This document shows, piece by piece, positions 53,002 through 62,157 of a DNA stretch of 64,000 bases. This DNA comes from Lutimaribacter degradans (GTDB lineage Bacteria; Pseudomonadota; Alphaproteobacteria; Rhodobacterales; Rhodobacteraceae). How positions within the stretch are numbered: position 1 is the stretch's first letter; every line of letters begins with the position of its first letter. The stretch covers positions 62,001 to 126,000 of the forward strand of contig NZ_JAMQGO010000009.1 of assembly GCF_023703375.1 (NCBI RefSeq), read 5' to 3'. The notes under the pieces are model-generated. The model was given only the letters and a program-made list of their open reading frames with translations, was not told the origin of the DNA and did no database searches. A program made the position numbers and the translations under genes.

Positions 53002-54161
53002 TCAACGCCCTCCAGAATACCAACGGCAGAGCAAACGCCGCGATCATAATTGACCATGCCAAAGCCGGACACCATGGCCAGGCGGGCATCGGCGACCTGC
53101 GTCGGGCCAGCCTGCCCGGTGACCTGCCGGATCGCCTCGACGAACCCGAGGTACCCCCCCGCGGCCCCGGCCTGGCCCGCCGAAAGTTGCCCACCGCTGG
53201 TGTTGTGCGGGAAATCGCCGTCAATCGTCAGGTCATGGTCGCGCACAAAGGCCGCTGCATCGCCCTTGTCACAGAAACCCAGATCCTCGATCTGCATCAT
53301 CGAGATCACAGGATAGTCATCGTAGGTTTGCAGCAGGTCTATATCGGCCGGACCGCATCCGGCCTGATAGTACAGCGCGTCGATATCCCGCGCCCAGCCA
53401 CCGCGCAACTGCACGGGGTCATCGGGAAAGGCGTTATGCGCCTCGATACTACCACGAAGGCGGGCAAAGGGCAGGTTGCGGCGAATGGCCTCATCCTCGC
53501 GCATGACAAGGAACGCCTCGGAGCCGGCGCAGGACATGACACAGTCGAACAGGCCCACCGGGTCGGAAATCATGCGAGCGTTCAGATACGCCTCAAGCGT
53601 CAGCGGTTTTTTCATCAATGCCTGCGGGTTGCGCAGGGCATTGGCGCGTTGGGCCACGGCAATGCGACCGAAATCATCGCGCGTGGCGCCGTACTCGGCC
53701 ATGTAGGCGTCCATTATCAAAGCGAATGTCGCGTTGGGCCCGCCGAACCCGTAAGGGTAAGACGCGTCCAGAGAGAACCGAGAGAAGGCACTGAGAAGGT
53801 TACGAAAACTGTCGATCCGGTTGGCATCACCCGCGACGCAGGCCACGATATCGACATCGCCCGCCTGCACCGCGCGCGCAGCCCTGCGCGCGGCCACCAC
53901 GCCGCTGGCACCGCCCATCGGGATCGTGTCGAGATAGCGCAGCGACAGGCCCAGGTGCTGGGTCAGGCCGACCGGCGTATCTGGAAACAACGTGAAAGAA
54001 CTTACCGATAGCCCGTCGATGTCGCGCGGAGAAAGGTCGGCGGCCTGCAACGCCCCGCGCAGGGCCCGCGCGATCCACCAATGCGCGGTTTCATTGGAAT
54101 AGCGCACATAGGGCACCGTTATCGGGCATGTCAGAACCACTCCGTCGTAAGGGGTGCTCAT
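52998..54161 (-). CDS. Thiolase-like protein lacking catalytic Cys (Ltp2-type aldolase)
   Basis: 387 residues of the SCPx/thiolase fold. The nucleophile loop reads PMGGASGVV (83-87) with no Cys, and the usual GHPxGATG is GGQLSAGQAGAAGG (323-336), so neither Claisen residue is present. QTYDDYPVIS (278-287) has Tyr residues as in Ltp2 steroid side-chain aldolases, which retro-aldol cleave beta-hydroxyacyl-CoA with a DUF35 partner. Here the partner is fused to an SDR and overlaps by 4 bp. Confidence 0.82.
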   Translation of the reverse strand: MSTPYDGVVLTCPITVPYVRYSNETAHWWIARALRGALQAADLSPRDIDGLSVSSFTLFPDTPVGLTQHLGLSLRYLDTIPMGGASGVVAARRAARAVQAGDVDIVACVAGDANRIDSFRNLLSAFSRFSLDASYPYGFGGPNATFALIMDAYMAEYGATRDDFGRIAVAQRANALRNPQALMKKPLTLEAYLNARMISDPVGLFDCVMSCAGSEAFLVMREDEAIRRNLPFARLRGSIEAHNAFPDDPVQLRGGWARDIDALYYQAGCGPADIDLLQTYDDYPVISMMQIEDLGFCDKGDAAAFVRDHDLTIDGDFPHNTSGGQLSAGQAGAAGGYLGFVEAIRQVTGQAGPTQVADARLAMVSGFGMVNYDRGVCSAVGILEGVE

Positions 54162-55774
54162 GCCGCGTTCCGCTTTTTCAGGTGTCGCAGGTCATGCGTG
54201 CCGGGCTTGCCCAGCAGCTCGGCGGCCATTGTTTTCAACTGTCCTCGTTGAATTTTCTGCGTTGCGGTCAACGGCAGCTCTTCGACGAAGGCTATATAAC
54301 CGGGTGCCTTGTAATAGGCGAGTTGCGTCAGGCACCAGCGCGTTATCTCGTCGGCCAGCGCGGCGGTGGGGGCGTCCACCACAAGGCAGGCGAACACCTC
54401 GTCCCCTCGCACCGGATCGGGCACTGCGGCCACGGCAGCGTGACGAATGGCCGGGTGGCGCATCAGCACCGACTCCACCTCGACCGCGGCGATATTTTCA
54501 CCCGATCGGCGGATCACGTTCTTCTTGCGATCGACAAAGAACATCGCGCCATCGGTGTCTTGACGCACGATATCGCCGGTATGAAACCAACCGCCTGCCC
54601 AAGCCTCGGCGGTGGCCTCTGGGTTCTTGTAGTATTCCGCGAAAAATCCCCGTTTCGGGTCATTGCCCGCGTGACGCACCAGCAACTCGCCCGGTGCGCC
54701 GGCCGTGTCCTGCCCCGCGTCATCGACAATTCGGACTTCCAATTCCGGCCCCGGTTTGCCCAGACAGCTTTCACCTACCCGGCGCGGCAGATCGTTGGCG
54801 CAGATCACCGCGCCCGCGCCGGTTTCCGTCATTGCCCATGCTTCCACCAGTGGAAAACCGAACCGTTCCTCGAACGATACGTGCAATTTCGGGTCGACCC
54901 CTGCGCCAAAACCGAACTTTACCGTATGGTTCTTGTCCTGAGCGCTTTCCGGCAACCCCATCAGCATGGATGGCATGACGCCAAGATAGTGCAGGCAGGT
55001 GGCTCCGCTATCGCGCACCGACTGCCACCATGTGCGCGGATGGAACCTGTCGAGCACGGTGAGGCACCCACCCACGGCAATCATCGACATCAATGAATAG
55101 GCCATCGCGTTCATATGGAATATCGGCAGCGGCGTTATCATCCGTTCACCATCCGCCGACAGCGCGCACAACCCGCCGGCCTCGGCATACCAGCGCCCTG
55201 CCATCAGGAAGTATTCATTCGGCAGCACGCAGCCCTTTGGCTGTCCGGTGGTGCCGCTGGTATATAGCATCGCGGCCTCGGCCTTGAGCCCATTGCCCTG
55301 CGCCAGATGCGCGCCGTCGCGCGGGGCGGGCGGGACATCATCGAGCGTGACGACAGGCATGTTGACGCCCGCGGCCTGGGCCGCATCGGACAGTTCGTCG
55401 ACGCGGTTCGGTGTCGACACGGCCAGGGCGGGTTCTGCATGGCCGATCATATAGTTCAATTCGGTCGACCGCAGATCGGGGTTCACGGGCACGATCGAAG
55501 CACCGATCTTGTTAAGCGCCAGGAACCAAATGAAAAATGCAGGCCGGTTTTCCAATAGCACCATCACCCGGTGCCCGGCACCGTACCCCGCAGCCAGAAG
55601 ACTGGCAGCGATGGTATCGACACGCTTCGCCACCATGCGATACTGTATGTTTTCTGCCGTTATCCCGTAAACTTCCGCCGTTTCCGGCAGAACCATCAGC
55701 AAATCACGATCCGGCCACCGCGATGCGCTGGCAGCAAAAGCGGCGTGCACGCTCGGACATTCTGCCGCGATCAT
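54158..55774 (-). CDS. AMP-dependent acyl-CoA ligase
   Basis: 538 residues of the ANL superfamily: MLYTSGTTGQPKGC (P-loop), VEAWAMTETGAGA, WFHTGDIVRQD and the A10 Lys in ATQKIQRGQLK. It forms a CoA thioester of a carboxylic acid. ATG 55774 overlaps the beta-subunit stop; upstream in-frame codons are unlikely. In context it would activate the oxidised indoleacetate or a similar aryl-acetate before the retro-aldol step. Confidence 0.9.
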   Translation of the reverse strand: MIAAECPSVHAAFAASASRWPDRDLLMVLPETAEVYGITAENIQYRMVAKRVDTIAASLLAAGYGAGHRVMVLLENRPAFFIWFLALNKIGASIVPVNPDLRSTELNYMIGHAEPALAVSTPNRVDELSDAAQAAGVNMPVVTLDDVPPAPRDGAHLAQGNGLKAEAAMLYTSGTTGQPKGCVLPNEYFLMAGRWYAEAGGLCALSADGERMITPLPIFHMNAMAYSLMSMIAVGGCLTVLDRFHPRTWWQSVRDSGATCLHYLGVMPSMLMGLPESAQDKNHTVKFGFGAGVDPKLHVSFEERFGFPLVEAWAMTETGAGAVICANDLPRRVGESCLGKPGPELEVRIVDDAGQDTAGAPGELLVRHAGNDPKRGFFAEYYKNPEATAEAWAGGWFHTGDIVRQDTDGAMFFVDRKKNVIRRSGENIAAVEVESVLMRHPAIRHAAVAAVPDPVRGDEVFACLVVDAPTAALADEITRWCLTQLAYYKAPGYIAFVEELPLTATQKIQRGQLKTMAAELLGKPGTHDLRHLKKRNAA

Positions 55775-56250
55775 GGCAGCAACTGGATATTGCCAAAGGC
55801 TGCATCGCAATTCAGCAAATCCACCCGCTTGTTCGCGATGCGCAGCCTGCCATCGACCAGCTTCAGCTCATGCGTCGCGGTCAGCGCCAAAAGAAATTGT
55901 TCGTCCTGGCGGGTTTCCACGTAATGCATGTTGGTATTGGTGACATAGCGGCCCGCCTCGTCGTTCATCTCGTCGACGAACGGGCGCTGGATCACGTGGT
56001 GGCACCGGCTTTTGGGTTTCTGGGAAAAGGTACGTGCACCGTTCAGGCGCTCGACACGAAGTTTAAGCATGAACATGTCTTCGAACAAAAACGACGTGAC
56101 GTGCAGCGGATCGGTTTGCTTCCAATCCAGCGGCATCCAGTAATGTCCGTCGGGCAGCCAAAGCTCCAGCCACTCGTCATAGCGGCCTTCGTCCAGCATC
56201 CGCGCCTCGGCATAGACGAAGTCAACCAGGTCATCGCGTTTGATGCTCAT
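55771..56250 (-). CDS. Ring-hydroxylating dioxygenase beta subunit
   Basis: 159 residues of the SnoaL-like beta subunit: MSIKRDDLVDFVYAEARMLD, YDEWLELWLPDGHYWMP and VDGRLRIANKRVDLLNC. Structural partner of the alpha subunit immediately upstream (4-bp overlap). Confidence 0.9.
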   Translation of the reverse strand: MSIKRDDLVDFVYAEARMLDEGRYDEWLELWLPDGHYWMPLDWKQTDPLHVTSFLFEDMFMLKLRVERLNGARTFSQKPKSRCHHVIQRPFVDEMNDEAGRYVTNTNMHYVETRQDEQFLLALTATHELKLVDGRLRIANKRVDLLNCDAAFGNIQLLP

Positions 56251-57587
56251 TCTGCCGCCTCCTTTTCATTCATGCTGACGGTCATGAACTTGACCCAGGC
56301 GTGAAACTGGTTGCGCATCTGGCGCTCGGTGGTGCCATTCTCGACGCGCTCTTCGTCGAAATCCTCGTCTTCTTCGTACAGCCGTTGAACGTTGACCCAT
56401 TCAAGGCCATCCGCATGCAGCCCCTCTTGCGCGCGCTCGTACATTTCCAGGTCATCATGGCCGACGATCGACGTGGGCGCGTTGATCATGCGGTTATACA
56501 TGGCCGTGCGCGCGGTTAGTTCATCGGGCGCATCGACAAGCCGGTAGATATAGCTTTCAACCAGCGTCTTGTCGGCAGCCAGCGGAATGAACACGCGCAG
56601 CTGCTGGATCGGACCCTTGATCATGATATTTGGAAAATAGACCGTGTTGTGCCGGTTCTCATCAAGGATCGCCTTGGCCTTTTGCTTGCCATAGGCATCG
56701 CAAAGCGCCTCGAAATATCCCGGTATGGCCGAGTAATTCGAGTGGATCGAGTGATTCACGCCGGTATGCCCATGCCCGTTGGGCCAGGTGCGTATCCCCA
56801 TGTTTTCAAAGAATTCATAGGGCGACATGAAGGGCGCGATTATTTCCATCGCCGGGGGCTTGGGATCATCCTCGGTATAGCCAAGCTCGTTCCAGATCTG
56901 CACTGCCGTGCCCGCGCTGCTTTCATGGGCCACCATCGGGTGACAGGTGTCGGTCTGGTTCTCGACCAACATTTTCCAGTTGCACCGATGCATGTAGCGT
57001 AGCGGCGGGCCCGCAACCTCAAGCCGGCCGGCCGGAGAACGATCAACCATGTTATCGAGCGAAGACAGCGCATTGCCGAAAAATTCCTCGAACGAAATGC
57101 CCTCCTCGGCCAACCGCGCGAAAACGAAGCCGCGATAATTTTTCACCGCCCCTACCGCTTTCATGCCTCGGCTTCCCTCGGACTGGTCCAGCCCGGTGCC
57201 CTCGTAACCCTTTTTCAACGGAATCGCCAAAAGGCAACCATCGGTCTTGAATGACCACGCATGATAGGGGCAGCGAAAGAACTTGCCAGTGTTTCCGGTC
57301 CGGTCGATCGCGATCTTGGTGCCCTTGTGGGGGCAGCGATTGTACAGAACCTTGATCTCGTTATCGGTATGGCGAACCATGATCACCGGCTGATCGCCAA
57401 CTTGCGTGGTGAAATAATCCCCCTTGTTCGGGGTTTGGCTGTCATGCCCAACGAAAACCCAGGTGTTGGCAAACAGGTGCTTCATCTCCAGCCGGAACAC
57501 CTCGTCGTCGATATAGACATCGCGGTGCACCTCGCGCCCGCGTACCAGCGCGGCAACGGCCTCGCGGTTGTCGGTATAGCGTCCCAT
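56247..57587 (-). CDS. Rieske ring-hydroxylating dioxygenase alpha subunit
   Basis: 446 residues. The Rieske centre is C85-x-H87 and C106-x2-H109 (RCPHKG, RCPYHAWSF). The mononuclear iron site is N210..D213-x2-H216-x4-H221 in NQTDTCHPMVAH. Catalytic Asp near the C-terminus completes the set. Size is that of large-substrate dioxygenases such as the IacC/iad alpha subunits. Co-transcribed with a PDR-type reductase, so it is a two-component system; indole-3-acetate is the inferred substrate. Confidence 0.92.
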   Translation of the reverse strand: MGRYTDNREAVAALVRGREVHRDVYIDDEVFRLEMKHLFANTWVFVGHDSQTPNKGDYFTTQVGDQPVIMVRHTDNEIKVLYNRCPHKGTKIAIDRTGNTGKFFRCPYHAWSFKTDGCLLAIPLKKGYEGTGLDQSEGSRGMKAVGAVKNYRGFVFARLAEEGISFEEFFGNALSSLDNMVDRSPAGRLEVAGPPLRYMHRCNWKMLVENQTDTCHPMVAHESSAGTAVQIWNELGYTEDDPKPPAMEIIAPFMSPYEFFENMGIRTWPNGHGHTGVNHSIHSNYSAIPGYFEALCDAYGKQKAKAILDENRHNTVYFPNIMIKGPIQQLRVFIPLAADKTLVESYIYRLVDAPDELTARTAMYNRMINAPTSIVGHDDLEMYERAQEGLHADGLEWVNVQRLYEEDEDFDEERVENGTTERQMRNQFHAWVKFMTVSMNEKEAAE

Positions 57588-57598
57588 CTCGTCCTCCC

Positions 57599-58546
57599 TT
57601 ACAGGTCCAGAACCAGCCGGGCGGATTTCGCGCGGCTGACGCAGATTTGCATGAGCTTGCCCCCGGATTTCTCGGCATCCGACAGCACCACGTCACGGTG
57701 GTCGGGCTCGCCCGAAATCACCTCGGCCTGGCAGATTCCGCAATCGCCGCGCTGGCAATCATAGATCAGGTCGTGCCCGCCCTCTTCCAGCACCTCGATG
57801 ATGGATTTTCCGGGCGGGATAGTGAAAACCTCGCCGGTCGATGCCAGCTCGACCTCGAAAGCCGCATCGTCATCTCGACCGGCGCTGCCATTGTCGAACA
57901 GCTCGACATGGACGCGATCGATGGGAATGCCGGCCGCCTCGGCGCGCGAGCGCGTGGCATCCATAAGGCCCTTTGGGCCGCAAATATAAAGATGCCGATC
58001 ACCCAGGCTGTCGACCACGCGATCCAGGTCAAGCGCGCTGGCCTCATCATCACAATGGATGTGCACCGCATCGCCCATCAGGTCCAACAAATCGTCGCAA
58101 TAGGCCATAGCGCCACGGCTGCGCCCGGTGTAATGCAGCGTCGCTTCGACACCCTGCGCCTTCAGCGCGGCCGCCATCGAGATCATCGGCGTGATCCCGA
58201 TTCCCCCGGCCAACAGCACGGCGGGCTCACCCGGAATCACCGGAAAATCGCATTTCGGCGCAAACGCCTGCACCTCGCCGCCTTCGGCCAGCCCGTGCAT
58301 GTGGCGCGAGCCGCCGGCGCCGCCATCTTCGCGCTGAACGGCGATCGTGTAATGTTTGGGCGCGTCCCGCGCATCATCCCAGGCGATCAACGAATAGGCC
58401 CGGTCACCATCCGCGACATCGACACGGATATGCGCGCCAGCCGTCCAGCCGGGCAGCGCCTGACCTTGTGGATCTGCCAGGGTGAACTCGGTGATCCGGT
58501 CGGTCAAAGCACGTTTTTTCACAACGCGCAGCGGTCGTTTCGTCAT
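57599..58546 (-). CDS. PDR/VanB-type oxygenase reductase
   Basis: 315 residues: an FMN/NAD ferredoxin-reductase module (RAYSLIAWDDARD, LLAGGIGITPMISMA, YICGPKGLMDAT) and a C-terminal plant-type 2Fe-2S domain, CQRGDCGICQ plus a later Cys in LMQICVS. It transfers electrons from NADH to the Rieske dioxygenase 11 bp downstream. First gene of the operon; its start faces the MarR gene across a 139-bp gap. Confidence 0.92.
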   Translation of the reverse strand: MTKRPLRVVKKRALTDRITEFTLADPQGQALPGWTAGAHIRVDVADGDRAYSLIAWDDARDAPKHYTIAVQREDGGAGGSRHMHGLAEGGEVQAFAPKCDFPVIPGEPAVLLAGGIGITPMISMAAALKAQGVEATLHYTGRSRGAMAYCDDLLDLMGDAVHIHCDDEASALDLDRVVDSLGDRHLYICGPKGLMDATRSRAEAAGIPIDRVHVELFDNGSAGRDDDAAFEVELASTGEVFTIPPGKSIIEVLEEGGHDLIYDCQRGDCGICQAEVISGEPDHRDVVLSDAEKSGGKLMQICVSRAKSARLVLDL

Positions 58547-58559
58547 TGTAGCGTCTCCC

Positions 58560-58591
58560 TTGGCAATAAGTATGAAAATTCATATAATTGC
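58560..58591 (+). promoter_or_regulatory. marR promoter with candidate operator
   Basis: TTGGCA (58560-58565), 17 bp, TATAAT (58583-58588). The 12-bp near-palindrome ATGAAAATTCAT (58572-58583) lies between the boxes. TATGAAA-N3-CATATAAT recurs at 60514-60531. Likely bound by the MarR protein to control itself and the divergent Rieske operon. Confidence 0.6.
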
Positions 58592-58685
58592 GGTCAAGAG
58601 TTTTCTTCAGGGACGCACCAAGGTCTTTTTCGTTGACTTTTCGGGACTTTCCCGGCTTTTCCAAGGGCCGCAACAGGGGACGCCG

Positions 58686-59171
58686 ATGCAAGCAGACCAC
58701 GATATACCCGACGATCAACAGCGCGACGGAACCGAGGGATTCGTATCATCCTACCTGCTGTACCTGCTGGCAGCCGCATCCGAGGCCGCCAGCGCGCAGT
58801 TCCACGCCCATGTTCGAAAGGCTGGATTGCGCGTGCCAGAGTGGCGGGTTCTGGCCTGGCTGCATGATCGCGATGGCGAGATGATCACGCGGCTGGCGCT
58901 CATTTCGCTGATCGAACAATCGCGCCTGACCAAGATCATCATTCAGATGGAGGAGCGCGGCCTTGTCACCCGGCAAGGCGACAAGGCAGACCGGCGCCGA
59001 GTGCGCGTGTGGCTGACAAAGTCCGGGCGCGACCTTTCGCAACAATTGGTGGCCGATGCGCGCCAGCACGAGACAGGGTTGCTGAGCAAGTTGGAAGGCG
59101 GCGATGCCGCGCGGCTGAAACAGGCACTGATCACGCTGCTGGATGTGTTGGAGAACGATAGCACAGCCTGA
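58686..59171 (+). CDS. MarR-family regulator of the Rieske/TRAP locus
   Basis: 161 residues: VRKAGLRVPEWRVLAWLHDR, LISLIEQSRLTKIIIQMEER (HTH) and QGDKADRRRVRVWLT (wing). The ATG at 58686 gives normal length; an open frame extends upstream but crosses the promoter. IAA-degradation loci of the iad type carry such a repressor, released by indole-3-acetate. Operator-like repeats lie before it and before dctP. Confidence 0.87.
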   Translation: MQADHDIPDDQQRDGTEGFVSSYLLYLLAAASEAASAQFHAHVRKAGLRVPEWRVLAWLHDRDGEMITRLALISLIEQSRLTKIIIQMEERGLVTRQGDKADRRRVRVWLTKSGRDLSQQLVADARQHETGLLSKLEGGDAARLKQALITLLDVLENDSTA

Positions 59172-59174
59172 CAG

Positions 59175-60404
59175 TCAGCCCATCACCGCGGGCAGTTTCG
59201 CATAGCCACGGAACCGCATCCGCCCGCCCAGCTCGCGCCCGTCGGTCAAGCGATACCCCGGAAACCGGTCAAGAAGACGGCCGATGGCGATCCGCCCTTC
59301 CAGCCGCGCCAGCGTTAGGCCAACGCAGACATGCGGCCCGCCCGCAAAGGCAAGGTGACGGTTGGGCTTGCGCGAGATGTCGAAATGGCCCGGTTCATCG
59401 AACATCGCAGGGTCACGGTTGGCCGCCCCGATCACGAGGTGCAAATTTGTACCCTTGGGCGCGGGCACCCCGTCGATCTCGATATCCTGCGTGGTTTCTC
59501 GGTTCCCCAGTTGGTTGGGAGAGGCATAGCGCAGGAATTCTTCGATCGCAGGATTGATCAGGTCGGGTTGTTCCAGCAGCCGTGCCCTTTGATCGGGATG
59601 GTCATTCAGCAATGCCAGCCCGTTGCCGATAAGGTTGGTCGTGGTTTCGTGCCCCGCGTTCAGGATGAAAATGCAGTTTTGCAAAAGTTCGATCTCGCTC
59701 AACTGTCCATCGGCGCCTTCACCGCGGATCAGGCGGGTCAAAACGTCGGTTTCCGGGTCGCCCGGGTTGGCGCGACGGCGGGCAACCAGATCTACCAGAT
59801 ATGCCTTGAACTCGGTCACACTGTCATGGCCGCGCTTCAACTGGTCGTCGGTCAGCGTCGGCTCCAGCGCGCCCAGGATGGCCAGAGACCAATCGCGCAG
59901 CGGTCCGCGTTCTTCCATCGGTACGTCCAGCAAGTTGCCGATGATCTGGATAGGGATGGAGCTGGCGAAATCCTCGATCAAGTCCACATTTGCCTTGCCC
60001 GCCATCCGGTCCAGCAGATGATCGACCGTGTTCACCAGCCCCGGCTCCATCCGCGCGATGGCCCTCGGCGTCAGCGCCGAGGTCATGATCTTGCGCACAC
60101 GCGTGTGCAACGGCGGGTCGCTGAACACCAGGGACGTGGTGTGATGCTCATAAAGCGGGCTGCCCGCACCGAATTTTGGTGCAAAAGCCACCTTTTTATC
60201 CGAAGAATAGAGCGTCGTGTCCTTGTAGATCCTCTCAAGGTCGGCATGCCGGCTGACCAGGATGGAACCGTCAGGCTGGGGCAGAACCGGCGCGTGCGTC
60301 AAAAGTGCATCGTACCAAGGGAACGGGTCATCGACAAATCCCGCCGGCGGCGCGGCCAGATCGAAGGACCGGGCTTGCTTGGCGGTGATCTCCTGTGCTG
60401 GCAT
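59175..60404 (-). CDS. Cytochrome P450
   Basis: 409 residues. I-helix LNAGHETTTNL, K-helix EEFLRYA, and haem loop FAGGPHVCVG with canonical spacing; an NRDPAMFDEP stretch as in CYP107/109-like proteins. GAGGAGAG precedes ATG 60404. Ends 3 bp from the convergent marR stop. No dedicated ferredoxin nearby. A role in substrate oxidation of the indole/aryl-acetate locus is inferred only from position. Confidence 0.9.
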   Translation of the reverse strand: MPAQEITAKQARSFDLAAPPAGFVDDPFPWYDALLTHAPVLPQPDGSILVSRHADLERIYKDTTLYSSDKKVAFAPKFGAGSPLYEHHTTSLVFSDPPLHTRVRKIMTSALTPRAIARMEPGLVNTVDHLLDRMAGKANVDLIEDFASSIPIQIIGNLLDVPMEERGPLRDWSLAILGALEPTLTDDQLKRGHDSVTEFKAYLVDLVARRRANPGDPETDVLTRLIRGEGADGQLSEIELLQNCIFILNAGHETTTNLIGNGLALLNDHPDQRARLLEQPDLINPAIEEFLRYASPNQLGNRETTQDIEIDGVPAPKGTNLHLVIGAANRDPAMFDEPGHFDISRKPNRHLAFAGGPHVCVGLTLARLEGRIAIGRLLDRFPGYRLTDGRELGGRMRFRGYAKLPAVMG

Positions 60405-60513
60405 GTCGTCTACTCTCCTCTGGTTACGCAGCGCATCATTTTCTTGACACAAAAACCGACCGTATGGTCAGCTTTGCAGAATACAGGTTCACAAGCCAGT
60501 GATTCTGTGGATA

Positions 60514-60531
60514 TATGAAATTGCATATAAT
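60514..60531 (+). promoter_or_regulatory. Candidate MarR operator before TRAP operon
   Basis: TATGAAATTGCATATAAT, 42 bp before dctP. Shares TATGAAA-N3-CATATAAT with the marR promoter. ATGAAATTGCAT is a 10-of-12 palindrome, and the end TATAAT can act as -10. Confidence 0.55.
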
Positions 60532-60572
60532 CGCCGAACACAAGGTAACGGCGAAAAACGGGAGGAACTAAC

Positions 60573-61592
60573 ATGAAGTTCACACGGATCATGGCCAGCG
60601 CCGCAATTGCGATTGCGGCCGCCACTGCAGGCCACGCCAAGGAAAACCTGATCATCTCGAGCTGGCTGCCGCCAAGCCATCCGATCAATGTCGATATGCT
60701 GGAAGGGCTGGTCGACATGATGGAAGAGGCCACCGGCGGCGAGGTCACCGGCGAAGTCAAGATGGGCCTGGCCCCGCCGCCCGCCCAGATGGACCTGGTG
60801 ATGGACGGCGCGGCAGACATGACTGTCATCTTTCACGGCTACCAGCCCGGCCGCTTTGTAGGCACCAAGCTGATCGAACTGCCGGGATACGAAGGCAATG
60901 CCGAGGCTGCATCTGTCGCCTATTGGCGTGTGCACGAGGCGCATCTTTCAGAGTTGGACGAACATCGCGGTGTCAAGCTGATCGGTCTTTCCACCCACGG
61001 TCCGGGCCAAATCCACTCCAACCAAGCGGTTCAGTCACTTGATGACCTGAACGGCCTGAAAACCCGCCTGGGTGGCGGCGTTTCCGCCGATGTCGGCGCC
61101 GAGCTTGGCCTGGTGGGCATCCAGGTACCCGCGCCCAAGGTATATGAAACGCTCGACAGTGGCGCGGCCGATGCCGTGGCCATGAACATGGGTGAGCGGA
61201 TCAGCTTCAAGCTGAACGAGGTGGCAAAGAACGTCTACGAAATGCCCGGCGGTCTTTATCGTGGGTCGTTCGCCGTGCTGATGAGCCAGGAGCGTTTCGA
61301 CAGCCTGCCCGAAGCCGCGCAAAAGGCGCTTGAAGAGAACGTATTCGGCGAACCGTTCAGCCGCATGATGGGCAAGGCGTGGGACGAGTCCGACGTTCGC
61401 GCCCGCAAGGCGACCGAGGAAGCCGGCGACAATACCATCGTGCAGGCATCGGAAGAGGATCAGGCGAAATTCGCGGAAATGGCCGCGAAGGTGCGCGAAA
61501 AGATCCTGGCCGAGATCGCCGAAGCCGGCATCGACGCGCAAGCCGCGTACGAGATGGTCACGGCCGAGATGGCGAAAGAATCGTCGATGTAA
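60573..61592 (+). CDS. dctP: TRAP transporter substrate-binding protein (second system)
   Basis: 339 residues with a signal peptide (ASAAIAIAAATAGHA) and LIISSWLPPSHPINVD, VKMGLAPPPAQMDLVMDGAAD and LNGLKTRLGGGVSAD of the DctP fold. The carboxylate Arg is in KTRLGGG. Regulated with the Rieske locus by a shared operator, so an aryl or indole carboxylate is the likely cargo. Followed by a perfect 26-nt palindrome. Confidence 0.92.
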   Translation: MKFTRIMASAAIAIAAATAGHAKENLIISSWLPPSHPINVDMLEGLVDMMEEATGGEVTGEVKMGLAPPPAQMDLVMDGAADMTVIFHGYQPGRFVGTKLIELPGYEGNAEAASVAYWRVHEAHLSELDEHRGVKLIGLSTHGPGQIHSNQAVQSLDDLNGLKTRLGGGVSADVGAELGLVGIQVPAPKVYETLDSGAADAVAMNMGERISFKLNEVAKNVYEMPGGLYRGSFAVLMSQERFDSLPEAAQKALEENVFGEPFSRMMGKAWDESDVRARKATEEAGDNTIVQASEEDQAKFAEMAAKVREKILAEIAEAGIDAQAAYEMVTAEMAKESSM

Positions 61593-61600
61593 ACCCCTGC

Positions 61601-61626
61601 GAAAGGGCCGCCCGGGCGGCCCTTTC
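61601..61626 (+). terminator. Perfect palindrome between dctP and dctQ
   Basis: GAAAGGGCCGCCC / GGGCGGCCCTTTC, 13-bp arms without a spacer; as RNA a stem with a small loop, right arm ending in CUUUC. Likely partial terminator or stabiliser giving excess binding protein. Confidence 0.6.
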
Positions 61627-61647
61627 CCGCAACTCCGGTCTGCCTGC

Positions 61648-62157
61648 ATGACATTGCTGACACGCCTTGCCCAGCTGGCCGCGGTCCTTCCCATGTTCGT
61701 CGCGTCGATCTCGCTTTTCGCGTTGATGGTGCTGACGTTTTGCGATGTGATCCTGCGTTCGGCTTTCAACGCGCCCATCGAGGCCGCGACCGAACTGACC
61801 CGTATCGCGATTGCCGTGGTCGTGTTTTCGGCCCTGCCGCTGCTATCGGCGCGCGGCCAACACATCTCGGTCGATCTGCTCGACCCGCTTTTCGCGCGCC
61901 TGCGCCTTGGACGTATCCTTGACGGCCTGGTGAACCTGGCCTGTGGGATAATGCTGTATTTTCCCGCAGAACGGGTCATCGACCTGGCCGAGCGCGCGCG
62001 CAGCTATGGCGACGAGACCGAGTATCTGAACATCCCCACATTCTATATCGGGTGGTTCATCGCGATCATGAGCTTTGCCACGGCACTGGTGTTCATCTTG
62101 CGTGGCGCCGTGATCCTATTTGCCCCTTCCAAGCTGGGATTGATCCGAAATGACTGA
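61648..62157 (+). CDS. dctQ: TRAP transporter small permease (second system)
   Basis: 169 residues, four helices: VLPMFVASISLFALMVLTFC, ELTRIAIAVVVFSALPLLSA, GLVNLACGIMLYFPA and YIGWFIAIMSFATALVFIL. Overlaps dctM by 8 bp. Confidence 0.9.
   Translation: MTLLTRLAQLAAVLPMFVASISLFALMVLTFCDVILRSAFNAPIEAATELTRIAIAVVVFSALPLLSARGQHISVDLLDPLFARLRLGRILDGLVNLACGIMLYFPAERVIDLAERARSYGDETEYLNIPTFYIGWFIAIMSFATALVFILRGAVILFAPSKLGLIRND

Noticed and set aside
54128..55096. Plus-strand frames opposite the CoA ligase
   Set aside because: No motif, and the ligase on the other strand has a complete set of ANL motifs.
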